From assembly GCA_016721245.1 (NCBI GenBank), contig JADKIQ010000005.1:124001-188000 (forward strand): a stretch of DNA of 64,000 nucleotides, in the 5' to 3' direction. Below the pieces are notes generated by a model, which was given only the letters and a program-made list of their open reading frames with translations, had not been told where the DNA came from and ran no database searches. Position 1 is the first letter of the stretch; every line of letters starts with the position of its first letter. Below are positions 36,108-45,773 of this stretch, piece by piece. The DNA comes from Sphingobacteriales bacterium. Its GTDB lineage: Bacteria; Bacteroidota; Bacteroidia; Chitinophagales; JADIYW01. Made by a program: the position numbers and the translations under genes.

Positions 36108-38894
36108 TTAGAAATTATATTTTACACCTAAAGAAACTGTTTGTCCCGGTTGGTATTTCTGAAATACCTGATCTGTACTTCTGTTCCATTTTTTATCACG
36201 GTTCCCGTCTTGCAGAAAAAGAATCGGCTGATTTATGAGATCGTTTGCGGATAAACTGATTTCAACATTTTTCTTGAAACGGTACTGAATATTAAAATCC
36301 AGAACATGTCTTGACATTTCATAGATATCCGGATTATCATCTGTTCCTACGAATGCAATTCTTTTGCCGATAACGTTATATAATAAGTTTGCCTGTAAAC
36401 CCAGTTCTTTATCTTCAAAGAAAATCCCTGCATTAATAGAATATGGAGACTGGCCTTGTAATGGACGATTATCACTTTGTCCTACATTCTCTTTTCCAAG
36501 ATTTACTTTGCTGTAGATATATGATGCATTTGCCATTAATCCTAAATGCTTAATGAAATAATTTTTTGCCGTAGTGAATGATTTTTTAAATTCTATCTCT
36601 ACTCCTGCAACATCCGACTGATAGGCATTTGCAAAAGAGAATGTGCTTCCACTGGTACCTACAACCGCTTTGGATTCTATCGGATTTAGAAATTTCTTAT
36701 AGAATGCAGAAACGCTGATTACTTCGCCGTTGGAAGGATAAAATTCGTATTTAATATCAGCATTGTGCACGGTAGCATTTTTCAGATTCGGATTACCTTC
36801 AATTGTGTAACGTGTGTAAAAATCATCGAATGCAAAAGGTGCAATTTCTCTGAATTCAGGACGGTTAACACTCATACCATAAGCTGCACGCACCAGCATT
36901 TTCGGTGTGATATTATAACTGATATTTACTGATGGTAAATACGCATGTTTAATATTTTTTACTTCAATTAAATCCGATTGTGTGCCGGATGTTAGTTGCT
37001 GATTTGAATATTCATATCTGAAACCGGCAACAATTCGAACTTTACTTTTTATGGAAAGTTCTGTGTTTACATAAGAAGCGCCTATTAAATTATTCGCTTT
37101 ATAAGAGTCATATGAGCGTGTTTGCTCACCCAGTTTTATACCATTAGTCGTATTGATATTCTGCATCAACACATCAATGCCTTGTGTGGCAAAATTATAA
37201 TCGAATAAATCGAAATCGGAACGTTTGAATCCTAAAATTCTTGCATTAAAATCTCTGTTTTTATATTCTACATATGCGCCACCATTAATTGAAGGAATGA
37301 TTCCTTTATCAGCAGCTTTTAGTATTTTATTGGTAGAATTTACAGCGACTGTTACGATGTTTTCCTGCATATCAGAAAAGAAACGACCTAATGAATTTGG
37401 ATTGACCGAAGTAGGTAACACATTTATTTCATAGATATTGGTGGCAGTATTCAGTGTTGATGTATATCGCTTAAAATCCGGTTCTTTTCTATAAGCTCTG
37501 CTGTAGCCAACTACCCAATCAATAGCGTTGTTGTCTGTTTTCACCTGATGTTTTCCTAATAACTGACCCGCGTAAATTCCTTTGTATGTGTTATATAAGG
37601 CATGGTTATCGACGGTCAAATCATTTGCTAAATCAGTTCCTGTTCTGTGTGTATACTGAGATAGTCCGTTGCTGTTGAAAATATTTTTAAATTCAATGGT
37701 ATTTTTTCCAAATTTAAATGCCCAATTGTGCAGTATGCCTAACCGTACATTGTTATTGTATTGTTCATCTGTATAATTATATTTAGCATCCTGTTTATTA
37801 TTGGCAAAATCATAAATATTATAATCTGCTCTGAAAATATTGAATGTTTGTTTGGAAATGCTGTAATTAATAGAGGTAATCATACCAATCAGCATTTTGT
37901 CGGTTGTTATTCTTCTTCCAAAGCTGATGCCTATACGCTGATCCGGAATAGAAGCCTGTTTTTGAGCAGTCCAGTCATTATTTAATTGTTTTCCTGCATC
38001 TACCTGCTGCTGCAAGGTTAGCGCATTCACATCTTTACTGAATCCCGATGGAAGATTACGTTTAGGGTCGTTTGCCAGATAAAACAAGGGGCCATTTTTT
38101 TGATTGAAAAATGGTTTAAAAGTAGTTCCAACTCTGAAAGTAGTTCCATAAGAGATATCTACGAAATTATTATCCGGAAAACTTTTGGTAAAGATCTTGA
38201 CCATACCACCGGCAAACTCACCTACCACATCTGCAGATGGGCTTTTTAACACTATGATTCTATCTAGTTGTGCAGAAGGAATAATGTCAAATGCGAAAGA
38301 TTTAACATCAGCTTCCATGGATGGTGCCATTGCATTATGCAGTAACACATTATTGTATCGTTGGTTCAGCCCTCTTATATTGATAAAATTACTCTGAATG
38401 GAAACGCCCGGAATTCTTCTTACTACCTGTGCAGCATCTCTGTCTGCTGTTTTTTGTATTTGCTGAGAAGAAATACCACTTGTTATTTGAGTGGCATTTT
38501 TCATTTCCAACAATACCGCCGTTTCCGAATTTGTTTTTTTAAAGTCCACCACCTGAACTTCCGAAAGCTCGTTTGTTGCCAAATCAAGACTCACATTTAA
38601 AGTGGTAGTCTCTTCTGCTTTTACATCTACATTTTCTACGTTCTTATCGGCATAACCGATATAAGTGAAAACGAGCTTATAGGTACCTGGTGTCAGATCT
38701 ACAATTTCGTATTTGCCTTCAATATCGGTCGTTGCACCTTGTGTAGAACCCGCTACAGATATGTTAACTCCGATGAGTGTTTCCTGAGTCGTCTTATCAA
38801 TAATAATTCCCGAAATCTTACCGGTCTGTGCGAAACCGATGCATGGCAGCAATGCTAAGATTGCTATCATTGTGTGTTTAAAAAGTGTGTTCAT
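36108..38894 (-). CDS. TonB-dependent outer-membrane receptor
   Basis: About 928 residues from the ATG at 38894, which starts a signal peptide ('MIAILALLPCIGFAQ'); the frame extends 15 codons further upstream without a signal. Residues about 25-115 are a carboxypeptidase-regulatory-like domain ('GVNISVAGSTQGATTDIEGKY'), then a plug domain ('RRIPGVSIQSNFINIRGLNQRYNNVLL') and a 22-strand-type barrel ending in aromatic 'TVSLGVKYNF'. No DUF or SusC signature beyond these is evident. It probably imports a nutrient or metal in exchange for TonB energy; the operon partner is a beta-helix-like lipoprotein. A PHO-box-like repeat lies upstream. Confidence 0.92.
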   Translation of the reverse strand: MNTLFKHTMIAILALLPCIGFAQTGKISGIIIDKTTQETLIGVNISVAGSTQGATTDIEGKYEIVDLTPGTYKLVFTYIGYADKNVENVDVKAEETTTLNVSLDLATNELSEVQVVDFKKTNSETAVLLEMKNATQITSGISSQQIQKTADRDAAQVVRRIPGVSIQSNFINIRGLNQRYNNVLLHNAMAPSMEADVKSFAFDIIPSAQLDRIIVLKSPSADVVGEFAGGMVKIFTKSFPDNNFVDISYGTTFRVGTTFKPFFNQKNGPLFYLANDPKRNLPSGFSKDVNALTLQQQVDAGKQLNNDWTAQKQASIPDQRIGISFGRRITTDKMLIGMITSINYSISKQTFNIFRADYNIYDFANNKQDAKYNYTDEQYNNNVRLGILHNWAFKFGKNTIEFKNIFNSNGLSQYTHRTGTDLANDLTVDNHALYNTYKGIYAGQLLGKHQVKTDNNAIDWVVGYSRAYRKEPDFKRYTSTLNTATNIYEINVLPTSVNPNSLGRFFSDMQENIVTVAVNSTNKILKAADKGIIPSINGGAYVEYKNRDFNARILGFKRSDFDLFDYNFATQGIDVLMQNINTTNGIKLGEQTRSYDSYKANNLIGASYVNTELSIKSKVRIVAGFRYEYSNQQLTSGTQSDLIEVKNIKHAYLPSVNISYNITPKMLVRAAYGMSVNRPEFREIAPFAFDDFYTRYTIEGNPNLKNATVHNADIKYEFYPSNGEVISVSAFYKKFLNPIESKAVVGTSGSTFSFANAYQSDVAGVEIEFKKSFTTAKNYFIKHLGLMANASYIYSKVNLGKENVGQSDNRPLQGQSPYSINAGIFFEDKELGLQANLLYNVIGKRIAFVGTDDNPDIYEMSRHVLDFNIQYRFKKNVEISLSANDLINQPILFLQDGNRDKKWNRSTDQVFQKYQPGQTVSLGVKYNF

Positions 38895-39029
38895 TTGTGT
38901 GTTTAATTTGATACTGCAAAGTAATATCAAGCGTATCACTATGGCGTAAAGGCAGGTTGAATGTTCTGTGGTTTAAACTGTTTGAATACGTCTTTTAAGT
39001 CCTTTATCAAGTTTTATTCAGGGTGATTA

Positions 39030-39046
39030 TGTGAACGAAATGTGAA
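39030..39046 (-). promoter_or_regulatory. PHO-box-like direct repeat between the receptor and AddB-like genes
   Basis: On the - strand TTCACA-N5-TTCACA (11-bp period; each followed by TTTCG or TAATC) fits the TTNACA-N5-TTNACA form of PhoP/PhoB sites. It is 136 bp upstream of the receptor start and 49 bp upstream of the + strand gene. Confidence 0.35.
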
Positions 39047-39094
39047 CGAATTTTCAGGTCTCCCAATAAACTATAGTTTTTGTATCTTAGTCAA

Positions 39095-41926
39095 ATGGAA
39101 GCATTTTTAAAGACGATTGCAAACGCTGTTACGAAAGAGAATTTGCCGTATCTTTACACTCGCTGCTATATTTTTCCGACCAAAAGGGCTGCCGTTTACT
39201 TCACTAATTTTCTTAAAGAAAAATTCCCGGATGAAAATTTTATTCTCCCGGAAACCATTACCATTCAGGATTTCATCAGCACTTATTCTTCTTACATTAT
39301 TAAAGAAGACTGGTATTTATTATTAGAATTACATCAGATACAAAACGAACTGACAAACACCCATCAGCCTTTGGAAAAATTTTTACCCTGGGGCAAACTG
39401 ATTCTAAAAGATTTTGATGAGTGTGATAAATATTTGGTGAATGCAGCTCAATTATTTTCTGTTTTGAAAGCACACAAAGAAATAGAAGATACCTTCTCTA
39501 TTTCTGAAGAGACAAAAAAATACATCGACCAGTTTATACACACAACAGCTACCAAAGAAAAGGAAAGTATCTATAAAACAGCCTTTGTAAAAACATGGAG
39601 TTTATTGGGCGAAATGTATGCCTCACTAAAACAAAGACTGCAGCAACACCATTTTGCCTATGAAGGAATGGCTTACAGAGAAGTACTTGAAAATCTGAAA
39701 AAACAAGAACTCCAATTACCCTATTCAAAAATATCCTTTTGTGGATTCAATGCATTATCTGTCTGTGAGGAAGAAATTTTCAAAACAATCGAGCAGCAGT
39801 ATGATGCTGAATTCTGGTGGGATGCGGATGAGCATTTCCTGAATAATAAATTACACGAAGCGGGAAATTTCCTGAGAGATTATCAGAAAAAATTCTCAGC
39901 GGAAAACAGTCACTGGCTCATTGAAAACTCACTGAAAGAAAATAAACACATTGATATCGTTGGAATATCATCAAACATCGGGCAAACACAGTATGTAGCA
40001 CAAACGTTGAAGGCTAATGAAACTGACATTTTTAGTAAAACTGCTATCGTTTTATGTGATGAACATTTATTGTCTCCTTTACTTTATACCGTAGATGCAA
40101 GCAATACTAATATCACGATGGGATATTCTATTGCACAAAGTGAACTATTCTTGTTTACCAATGCATTGTTAAGTTTTTACGGCAACGCAAGAATTAGCGA
40201 CAAGCAAACCGATTTTTACCATAAAGATATTAGTGCATTGACAGAACATGTTTATTTTAAAAATGAGATTACAGAAAAAGAAGAACTGGATAATATCCTT
40301 CCGTTTTTTGTTCCATATATGCCACAGGATATCCTGACAAAATATTTCCCTTCCGCTGTTTTTCAATTCACAGACAACGTCACAGACATATTAAAAACCG
40401 TGCGAAACGCAATACAGAAACTGCATATAAAAGATCATTATTTTTACCCGATAAAAGATGCCATTCTAAACCAGCTTAATATACTGCTGCAATCTCTGGA
40501 AGAAAAAAATGTTTTACTGAACAGAAACGCGTTGCCTTTTATTGTAAAACAATTTATAAGTGCCGTAAAAGTTCCTTTCGAAACAAACACCGAAAGTAAT
40601 ATCCAAATTATGGGATTTTTGGAAACGCGTATTTTGGATTTTGATACTCTTTTTATTCTCTCTCTGAACGATGATAATTTGCCCGGCACCAATAAGACCA
40701 ATTCGTTCATTCCTTACAATTTACGCAAGGGTTTTGGTTTGCCTACGTTTGAACAATTCGACGGCATCAACGCGTATCATTTTTACAGATTGTTAAAACG
40801 CGCAAAAAACATTCACCTGATTTATAACAATCAAATCAGCGACAATGCAAGTGAAAAGAGCCGCTTTATCCGGCAGATTCAGCACGATTTAGCAAACAAA
40901 GAAAATACCATAAACGAATACATTGCCACATACGATAACCTCACCCCTAACCCCTCTCCAAATGGAGAGGGGAAGTCTTGTCAGAGACAAGACAGTGGAG
41001 AGGTGTTAAAAATTAAAAAGACAGAGGAGATGATTACATCACTCCGTCAGCGAAAATTTTCTCCCTCTGCACTGAAAATATACATCAAATGTCCCGTTCA
41101 ATTCTATTTAAAATATGTTGCCGGCATTGAAGAGCCTGAAGAACTTTCTGAAGAGATTGATGCCGCTGTATTCGGACAAATTTTACACAAAGTGCTAGAA
41201 CTCACCTACCAACCATTTTTGAATATTGCTATTGACGCGCAAAAAATTAATTCTTTTACAGACACTTTATTTCTTCGAAATAAAATAAAAGAAGCCTGCA
41301 GCGAGTTGAAACTGCCAAAAGAAATCACACAAGGCAGTAATAAATTGCAGTTAAAAATTATCGAACGCATTGCACAAAAAATTCTGGAGAACGATGCGTT
41401 TGACGGGTCTTTAACTGTCCTACATACAGAAGATAAATTTATCTGGGAAACCCTGAAACTGGAAGACGGCACTTTTGCTGCGATTCAGGGCACCTTCGAC
41501 AGAATTGATAAACTTTCTGAAGAGGCTATCAGGATTATCGATTACAAAACCGGTCATATTGAGTTACCTAAATTCCCGGACATGGAGCATGAAGACAGCA
41601 TTCACGCATTCTTAGATACATTGTTCATTTTTAAACAAAAAGATTACAGTGCCGCTTTCCAGGGAATTTTGTATGCGCTGATGTATTATAAATTATATGA
41701 CTGCCAACAAATCTATATTGGCTACCATCACGCCAAAAAAATGAAAGAGGGGCTTTCGTACCTGAATGAGCAGCAGCCAATTCCGGTGGAGTTATTACTG
41801 CATTTTGAAAAACGTTTGGCAGAATTAGTCAGTGATATTATATACAAGAATCCGGTCTTCCTGCAAAGCGAAAACGAGAATGCCTATCAATATTCTGTTT
41901 ATGCTGAACTTCTTGGAATAGACTAA
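39095..41926 (+). CDS. AddB-like PD-(D/E)xK nuclease/helicase-related protein
   Basis: A 943-residue protein resembling AddB of the AddAB recombination enzyme. The ATG at 39095 starts the family N-terminus ('RCYIFPTKRAAVYFTNFL'). The middle is an inactivated helicase-like domain; the C-terminal nuclease has 'FSPSALKIYIKCPVQFYLKYV', 'VFGQILHKVLEL', 'GTFDRIDKL' and 'IIDYKTG' (the D...ExK-type active site, here D-Y-K). AddAB processes double-strand breaks. I find no AddA partner nearby. A palindromic repeat (40937-41007) inserts about 24 residues before the nuclease domain ('LTPNPSPNGEGKSC') without breaking the frame. Confidence 0.85.
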   Translation: MEAFLKTIANAVTKENLPYLYTRCYIFPTKRAAVYFTNFLKEKFPDENFILPETITIQDFISTYSSYIIKEDWYLLLELHQIQNELTNTHQPLEKFLPWGKLILKDFDECDKYLVNAAQLFSVLKAHKEIEDTFSISEETKKYIDQFIHTTATKEKESIYKTAFVKTWSLLGEMYASLKQRLQQHHFAYEGMAYREVLENLKKQELQLPYSKISFCGFNALSVCEEEIFKTIEQQYDAEFWWDADEHFLNNKLHEAGNFLRDYQKKFSAENSHWLIENSLKENKHIDIVGISSNIGQTQYVAQTLKANETDIFSKTAIVLCDEHLLSPLLYTVDASNTNITMGYSIAQSELFLFTNALLSFYGNARISDKQTDFYHKDISALTEHVYFKNEITEKEELDNILPFFVPYMPQDILTKYFPSAVFQFTDNVTDILKTVRNAIQKLHIKDHYFYPIKDAILNQLNILLQSLEEKNVLLNRNALPFIVKQFISAVKVPFETNTESNIQIMGFLETRILDFDTLFILSLNDDNLPGTNKTNSFIPYNLRKGFGLPTFEQFDGINAYHFYRLLKRAKNIHLIYNNQISDNASEKSRFIRQIQHDLANKENTINEYIATYDNLTPNPSPNGEGKSCQRQDSGEVLKIKKTEEMITSLRQRKFSPSALKIYIKCPVQFYLKYVAGIEEPEELSEEIDAAVFGQILHKVLELTYQPFLNIAIDAQKINSFTDTLFLRNKIKEACSELKLPKEITQGSNKLQLKIIERIAQKILENDAFDGSLTVLHTEDKFIWETLKLEDGTFAAIQGTFDRIDKLSEEAIRIIDYKTGHIELPKFPDMEHEDSIHAFLDTLFIFKQKDYSAAFQGILYALMYYKLYDCQQIYIGYHHAKKMKEGLSYLNEQQPIPVELLLHFEKRLAELVSDIIYKNPVFLQSENENAYQYSVYAELLGID
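40937..41007 (+). repeat. Palindromic repeat inserted in frame in the AddB-like gene
   Basis: Holds CCCTCTCCAAATGGAGAGGG and GTCTTGTCAGAGACAAGAC, both self-complementary, and is translated as 'LTPNPSPNGEG' plus flanks in the linker before the nuclease domain. The frame is kept. Confidence 0.75.
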
Positions 41927-41966
41927 ACACTAAACAATTCCACATTTGGCTTACTAAATATCATTT

Positions 41967-41976
41967 ATTGTACAAT
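41967..41976. promoter_or_regulatory. Palindrome ATTGTACAAT upstream of crtI
   Basis: A perfect 10-bp palindrome about 55 bp before the crtI ATG. The 8-bp core TTGTACAA recurs upstream of crtD (63045-63052). Possible shared operator. Confidence 0.4.
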
Positions 41977-42028
41977 ATAAATTGTAATTACTTAAACAAA
42001 AAAAGCTCGCGGATGTTATAAAGCCTAT

Positions 42029-43522
42029 ATGGCATCTGTGAGCAAAAAAGTTTTAATTATAGGTTCGGGATTGGGTAGTATGGCTACTGCTTTACGATTA
42101 ACCACACATGGTTATCAGGTAGAAATTTTAGAAAAGCACCATCAGGCAGGTGGACGTTTAAATCAGTTAAAAAAAGATGGTTTTACTTTCGATGTTGGCC
42201 CGTCTTTCTTCAGTATGAGTTATGAATTTACGGAATTATTCAATTATTGCAAGATTCCGAATCCATTACAGATGAACGAACTGAATCCTGTTTATTCGGT
42301 TTATTTTGCCGGCAAAAAAGAGCCTTACTCCATCTACAAAGAACTGGATAAACTGGCACAGGAATTTGCGGATATCGAACCTGACTTCCAAGCTAAAGCG
42401 GAAAAGTATTTAAAAAGTGCCGGTGAAATTTTTCATGATACGGAACATGTTATTATAAAACGCAATTACGATAATTTGTTTCAGTATGCGGTGGCGCTAA
42501 TGACTGTTCCTAAAAAACATGCGCCAAAACTGATCCGCTCGATGTGGGCAGAACTGGAACGTCATTTTGATTCGGAGCACGTAAAAGTTATTTTTTCCCT
42601 TGTTGCCTTCTTTTTAGGCTCTACTCCTTTTGACACGCCGGCGGTGTACAGTCTGTTAAATTATACCGAATTAAAACACGATGGCTACTGGAATATCAAA
42701 GGTGGCATGTATAAAATTGTGGAAGAGATTCAAAAGATTTTAATTGCACGCGGCGTAAAATTCCATTTCAATACGGAAATCGTAAGCGTTGATGAAACCA
42801 ACGATAAGATTGCTTCATTTACGGATACTACCGGTAAAAAATGGACAGCCGATATTTTTGTTTGTAATGCTGATGCGGCATCTTTCCGAGGAAAAATTTT
42901 AAACCGTAAAAAATTCTCGGAAGCCAAATTAGATAAGAAACACTGGACACTGGCACCATTTACCATTTATTTAGGTGTAAAAGGAAAACTGGATAATCTG
43001 CATCATCATAATTATTTTTTAGGCAGCAATTTCAAACAATACGCAGATAATATTTTTAAACTTTCTGTCAATCCTGAAAAACCTTATTACTACGTAAATG
43101 CTTCCTCCAAATCCAATCCGGATTGTGCACCGGAAGGATGTGAGAATTTATTTATTCTTTGCCCTGTACCCGACAGACGCTACAAAAACGACTGGAGCGA
43201 CAGAGAAGCATTGGCTGATACTATTTTGAAAGACATGAGCGAGCGTATCGGGTTTGATTTAATTGCTAACAGAGTAACGCAGACCATTTATGCGCCGGAT
43301 GACTGGGAAGGCATGTTCAACCTGTACAGAGGTTCCGGTTTGGGTTTAGCACATGGTTTGAGCCAGGTGGCAGCCATGCGTCCTAAAAATAAAGACGAGG
43401 AATTTGATAATCTGTATTACGTAGGCGCGAGCACCGTGCCGGGAACTGGATTGCCGATTGTGGTAATTGGTTCAAAACTGGTGACTGAACGCATTTTAAA
43501 AGACCATAACAATAGCATATGA
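42029..43522 (+). CDS. crtI: Phytoene desaturase
   Basis: A 497-residue FAD enzyme of the CrtI family that converts phytoene stepwise to lycopene at the membrane. The N-terminal dinucleotide motif is 'VLIIGSGLGSMATALRLTTHGYQVEILEKHHQAGGRLNQ' in type (GxGxxG at residues 12-17), followed by 'FDVGPSFFSMS'; the C-terminal signature is 'YYVGASTVPGTGLPIVVIGSKLV'. It overlaps crtB by 4 bp (ATGA) and starts the first carotenoid operon crtI-crtB-lycopene cyclase. The ATG at 42029 fits the N-terminus of the family. Together with the later cluster it defines a complete pathway. Confidence 0.95.
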   Translation: MASVSKKVLIIGSGLGSMATALRLTTHGYQVEILEKHHQAGGRLNQLKKDGFTFDVGPSFFSMSYEFTELFNYCKIPNPLQMNELNPVYSVYFAGKKEPYSIYKELDKLAQEFADIEPDFQAKAEKYLKSAGEIFHDTEHVIIKRNYDNLFQYAVALMTVPKKHAPKLIRSMWAELERHFDSEHVKVIFSLVAFFLGSTPFDTPAVYSLLNYTELKHDGYWNIKGGMYKIVEEIQKILIARGVKFHFNTEIVSVDETNDKIASFTDTTGKKWTADIFVCNADAASFRGKILNRKKFSEAKLDKKHWTLAPFTIYLGVKGKLDNLHHHNYFLGSNFKQYADNIFKLSVNPEKPYYYVNASSKSNPDCAPEGCENLFILCPVPDRRYKNDWSDREALADTILKDMSERIGFDLIANRVTQTIYAPDDWEGMFNLYRGSGLGLAHGLSQVAAMRPKNKDEEFDNLYYVGASTVPGTGLPIVVIGSKLVTERILKDHNNSI

Positions 43523-44364
43523 ACGGATTTCAATTATATCAAAACAGTTGTGTAGAATGCAGTGAGCTTATCACGAAGCGATATTCTACGTCCTTTTCTC
43601 TCGGCATCCGTGTATTCGATAAGGAATTCAGAAATCCCATTTACAGCATCTACGGATTTGTGCGTTTTGCAGATGAAATTGTAGATACGTTTCATCAATA
43701 TGATAAAAAAGAATTGCTGGATGATTTCAGAAAAGAAACATTCAAAGCTATTGTACAAAAAATCAGCTTAAATCCGATATTGCAGTCATTCCAACACGTA
43801 GTGAACGAGTTCCATATAGACCATCAGTTAATTACCGATTTTCTGGATTCTATGGAAATGGATCTCCATAAATCTACTTACGAAAGTGAAGCCTTGTACA
43901 ACAAATATATTTATGGCTCTGCAGAAGTGGTTGGACTGATGTGCCTGCAGGTTTTTACCAAAGGCGATAATGATTTCTATACTAAATTAGCGCCGTATGC
44001 CAGAAGTCTGGGTGCTGCATTTCAGAAAATCAATTTTCTGCGCGATATGAATAGCGATCTCGAAGAGCGTGGCAGGGTTTATTTTCCGGGAATTGATTTG
44101 ACAAGATTTGACGAATACACCAAACAGGAAATTTTAAAAGATATTCAAAAGGATTTTGATAATGCGCTGGAAGGCATTCGTTTATTACCTAATGGTGCCA
44201 GACGCGGTGTATATCTTGCATACGTTTATTACCTCAATTTGTATAAGAATATCCGTAAAGCCAGTATAGAAAAGATTTTAGCCGAACGCATCCGTGTCAG
44301 TGACCGACGTAAGGCTTATTTATTAATGAATACAATGGTGCGGAATTCCATGAATTTACTGTAA
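43519..44364 (+). CDS. crtB: Phytoene synthase
   Basis: A 281-residue prenyl synthase joining two geranylgeranyl diphosphates to phytoene. The two Asp-rich motifs are visible: 'YGFVRFADEIVDTF' (D-x-x-x-D type) near residue 52 and 'INFLRDMNSDLEERGRVYFPG' (the second, D-x-x-x-D) near residue 172. 'GSAEVVGLMCLQVF' lies between. It overlaps crtI by 4 bp, and the lycopene cyclase gene follows by 8 bp, so all three are one operon. Confidence 0.96.
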   Translation: MNGFQLYQNSCVECSELITKRYSTSFSLGIRVFDKEFRNPIYSIYGFVRFADEIVDTFHQYDKKELLDDFRKETFKAIVQKISLNPILQSFQHVVNEFHIDHQLITDFLDSMEMDLHKSTYESEALYNKYIYGSAEVVGLMCLQVFTKGDNDFYTKLAPYARSLGAAFQKINFLRDMNSDLEERGRVYFPGIDLTRFDEYTKQEILKDIQKDFDNALEGIRLLPNGARRGVYLAYVYYLNLYKNIRKASIEKILAERIRVSDRRKAYLLMNTMVRNSMNLL

Positions 44365-44372
44365 GTTTAATT

Positions 44373-45056
44373 GTGCCTTCACAATACACATATTTGGCTT
44401 TGATGCTTTTTACACTGGCTGGTCCGCTGTTACTAAGTTTTGAAAAAAATGTAGCCTACTCAAAAAAATGGAAATATCTGCCAGTTCCGTTTTTTATCAC
44501 TACGGTTTATTTTGTCATCTGGGATTCTCTTTTTACCAGACACGGCATCTGGAGTTTCAACGATAACTATATTTTAGGAGTCAAGATTTTTTTACTTCCC
44601 ATTGAAGAATGGATGTTCTTCATTTTCGTACCCTTTGCCTGTTTATTTATTTATGAAAGCGCCAACTATCATATCAAAAAAGATTATCTGCAAAAATATG
44701 CCTATCACATAAACGCTGTAATCCTACTCATTATTAGCATTGTAGCAGTTTTGAACATTCATAAAATATATACCGCTTTCAATTTTATCTCTGCTGCCGT
44801 ATTGATGGCTTATGTTCAGTTTATTTTAAAACCGCACTGGCTGGGCAGGTTTTATGTGGGATATTTTTTTTCCCTGATTCCGTTTTTTTTAATTAACGGT
44901 GTGCTGACTTACTTACCTGTTGTCCGTTATAATAATTTAGAAAATTTAGGCATCCGCTTAATAACCATTCCAATTGAAGACACGATTTACTGCCTTTTCT
45001 TATTACTCATGAATGTAATCATGTATGAATGGCTGAAAGAAAGAGCAAAAAAATAG
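44373..45056 (+). CDS. crtY: Lycopene cyclase, CrtYcd/fused heterodimer type
   Basis: A 227-residue membrane protein, six or seven helices, matching the lycopene cyclase domain repeated twice, as in fused CrtYc-CrtYd of archaea and Bacteroidota. Each half has the motif P-I-E: 'FLLPIEEWMFFIFVPF' (first half) and 'ITIPIEDTIYCLFLLL' (second). It cyclises lycopene ends to beta rings, giving gamma- or beta-carotene. The start is a GTG at 44373, 8 bp after the crtB stop; no nearer ATG fits. A stem-loop (45058-45081) follows the stop. Confidence 0.88.
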   Translation: MPSQYTYLALMLFTLAGPLLLSFEKNVAYSKKWKYLPVPFFITTVYFVIWDSLFTRHGIWSFNDNYILGVKIFLLPIEEWMFFIFVPFACLFIYESANYHIKKDYLQKYAYHINAVILLIISIVAVLNIHKIYTAFNFISAAVLMAYVQFILKPHWLGRFYVGYFFSLIPFFLINGVLTYLPVVRYNNLENLGIRLITIPIEDTIYCLFLLLMNVIMYEWLKERAKK

Positions 45057-45057
45057 A

Positions 45058-45081
45058 CTGCCCGGCTAAAAGCACGGGCAG
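45058..45081 (+). terminator. Stem-loop after the crtI-crtB-crtY operon
   Basis: A 7-bp stem CTGCCCG / CGGGCAG with a 10-nt loop, directly after the lycopene cyclase stop. No T-run follows; the A-run before it would give a T-run on the - strand instead, so its direction is ambiguous. Confidence 0.5.
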
Positions 45082-45091
45082 ATTCAAAAAT

Positions 45092-45161
45092 GGGGTTGGG
45101 GGTTTTTATGTTTCTGTTTCTAAAGGGGTTTCCGGGGTTCAATTTATTTTCAAAGGGTGGG
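45092..45161 (+). other. Cluster of G-runs between convergent genes
   Basis: Six runs of three to five G (at 45092, 45098, 45125, 45134, 45155 and 45159) in an otherwise AT-rich region, lying between the crtY stop and the convergent lipoprotein gene. Possible G-quadruplex on the + strand. Confidence 0.4.
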
Positions 45162-45192
45162 TGTTTCTTAGATTTTAACGCTTCCGGGTGTT

Positions 45193-45621
45193 TTAAATCT
45201 TCTCAATAGTCAGCAAGTCTGTACCGCCATTGCCTTTGCTTACATCCTGCAGTCTTATCTTTGTTTCAGTTTCTTCCAGAATGGACCAATCATCACTTAG
45301 TTCGTCAAATGGAATTACTTCTCCGAAATTCAGGATTAACTTTTGTTCGCTGTCGTCAGTACCTAATGTCCATGTTCCGCTTATGCTGGAAGAGCCTTTT
45401 ACTGCTGCAATTGCACCGTTGCTGCTAAAGGTGATTTCATAACCTGTAAATTTGTATGTTTCAACTTTTCCGCTGTCGTTGTACATAGTTACTTTCCAGG
45501 TTCCCTGTTGTACACGGTTTGCAATGCCGCTAGTTGGCGTAACGTTTGGAATTTGTTGACACGCTGACAATCCTAAGATGAATAAACCTACAATGCCTGC
45601 TAATTTTAATACTTTTTTCAT
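45193..45621 (-). CDS. Small lipocalin-like lipoprotein
   Basis: A 142-residue lipoprotein: signal 'LAGIVGLFILGLSAC' with the lipobox Cys at residue 21. The mature part is one small beta-barrel-like domain of about 100 residues ('GTWKVTMYNDSGKVETYKFTGYEITFSSNGAI', in part) with 'GTWTLGTDDSEQKLILNF', like the lipocalin-like proteins frequent in Bacteroidota. Ligand and role are unknown. It is preceded by the T9SS-cargo gene at 45774 on the same strand with a 150-bp gap, so it probably has its own promoter. Confidence 0.8.
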   Translation of the reverse strand: MKKVLKLAGIVGLFILGLSACQQIPNVTPTSGIANRVQQGTWKVTMYNDSGKVETYKFTGYEITFSSNGAIAAVKGSSSISGTWTLGTDDSEQKLILNFGEVIPFDELSDDWSILEETETKIRLQDVSKGNGGTDLLTIEKI

Positions 45622-45773
45622 GATGTTCTAATTTTAATTGTTAATGATTATTTTAATTTTTTGAAAATTTATTTTTACTTCGATTCAGACAATCCAATCC
45701 CAGGCTCAATGAAATTGAGGATAATCAGACTGTACTATTTTACTTTGGGATTTAAATCATTGCCATGATTTGC

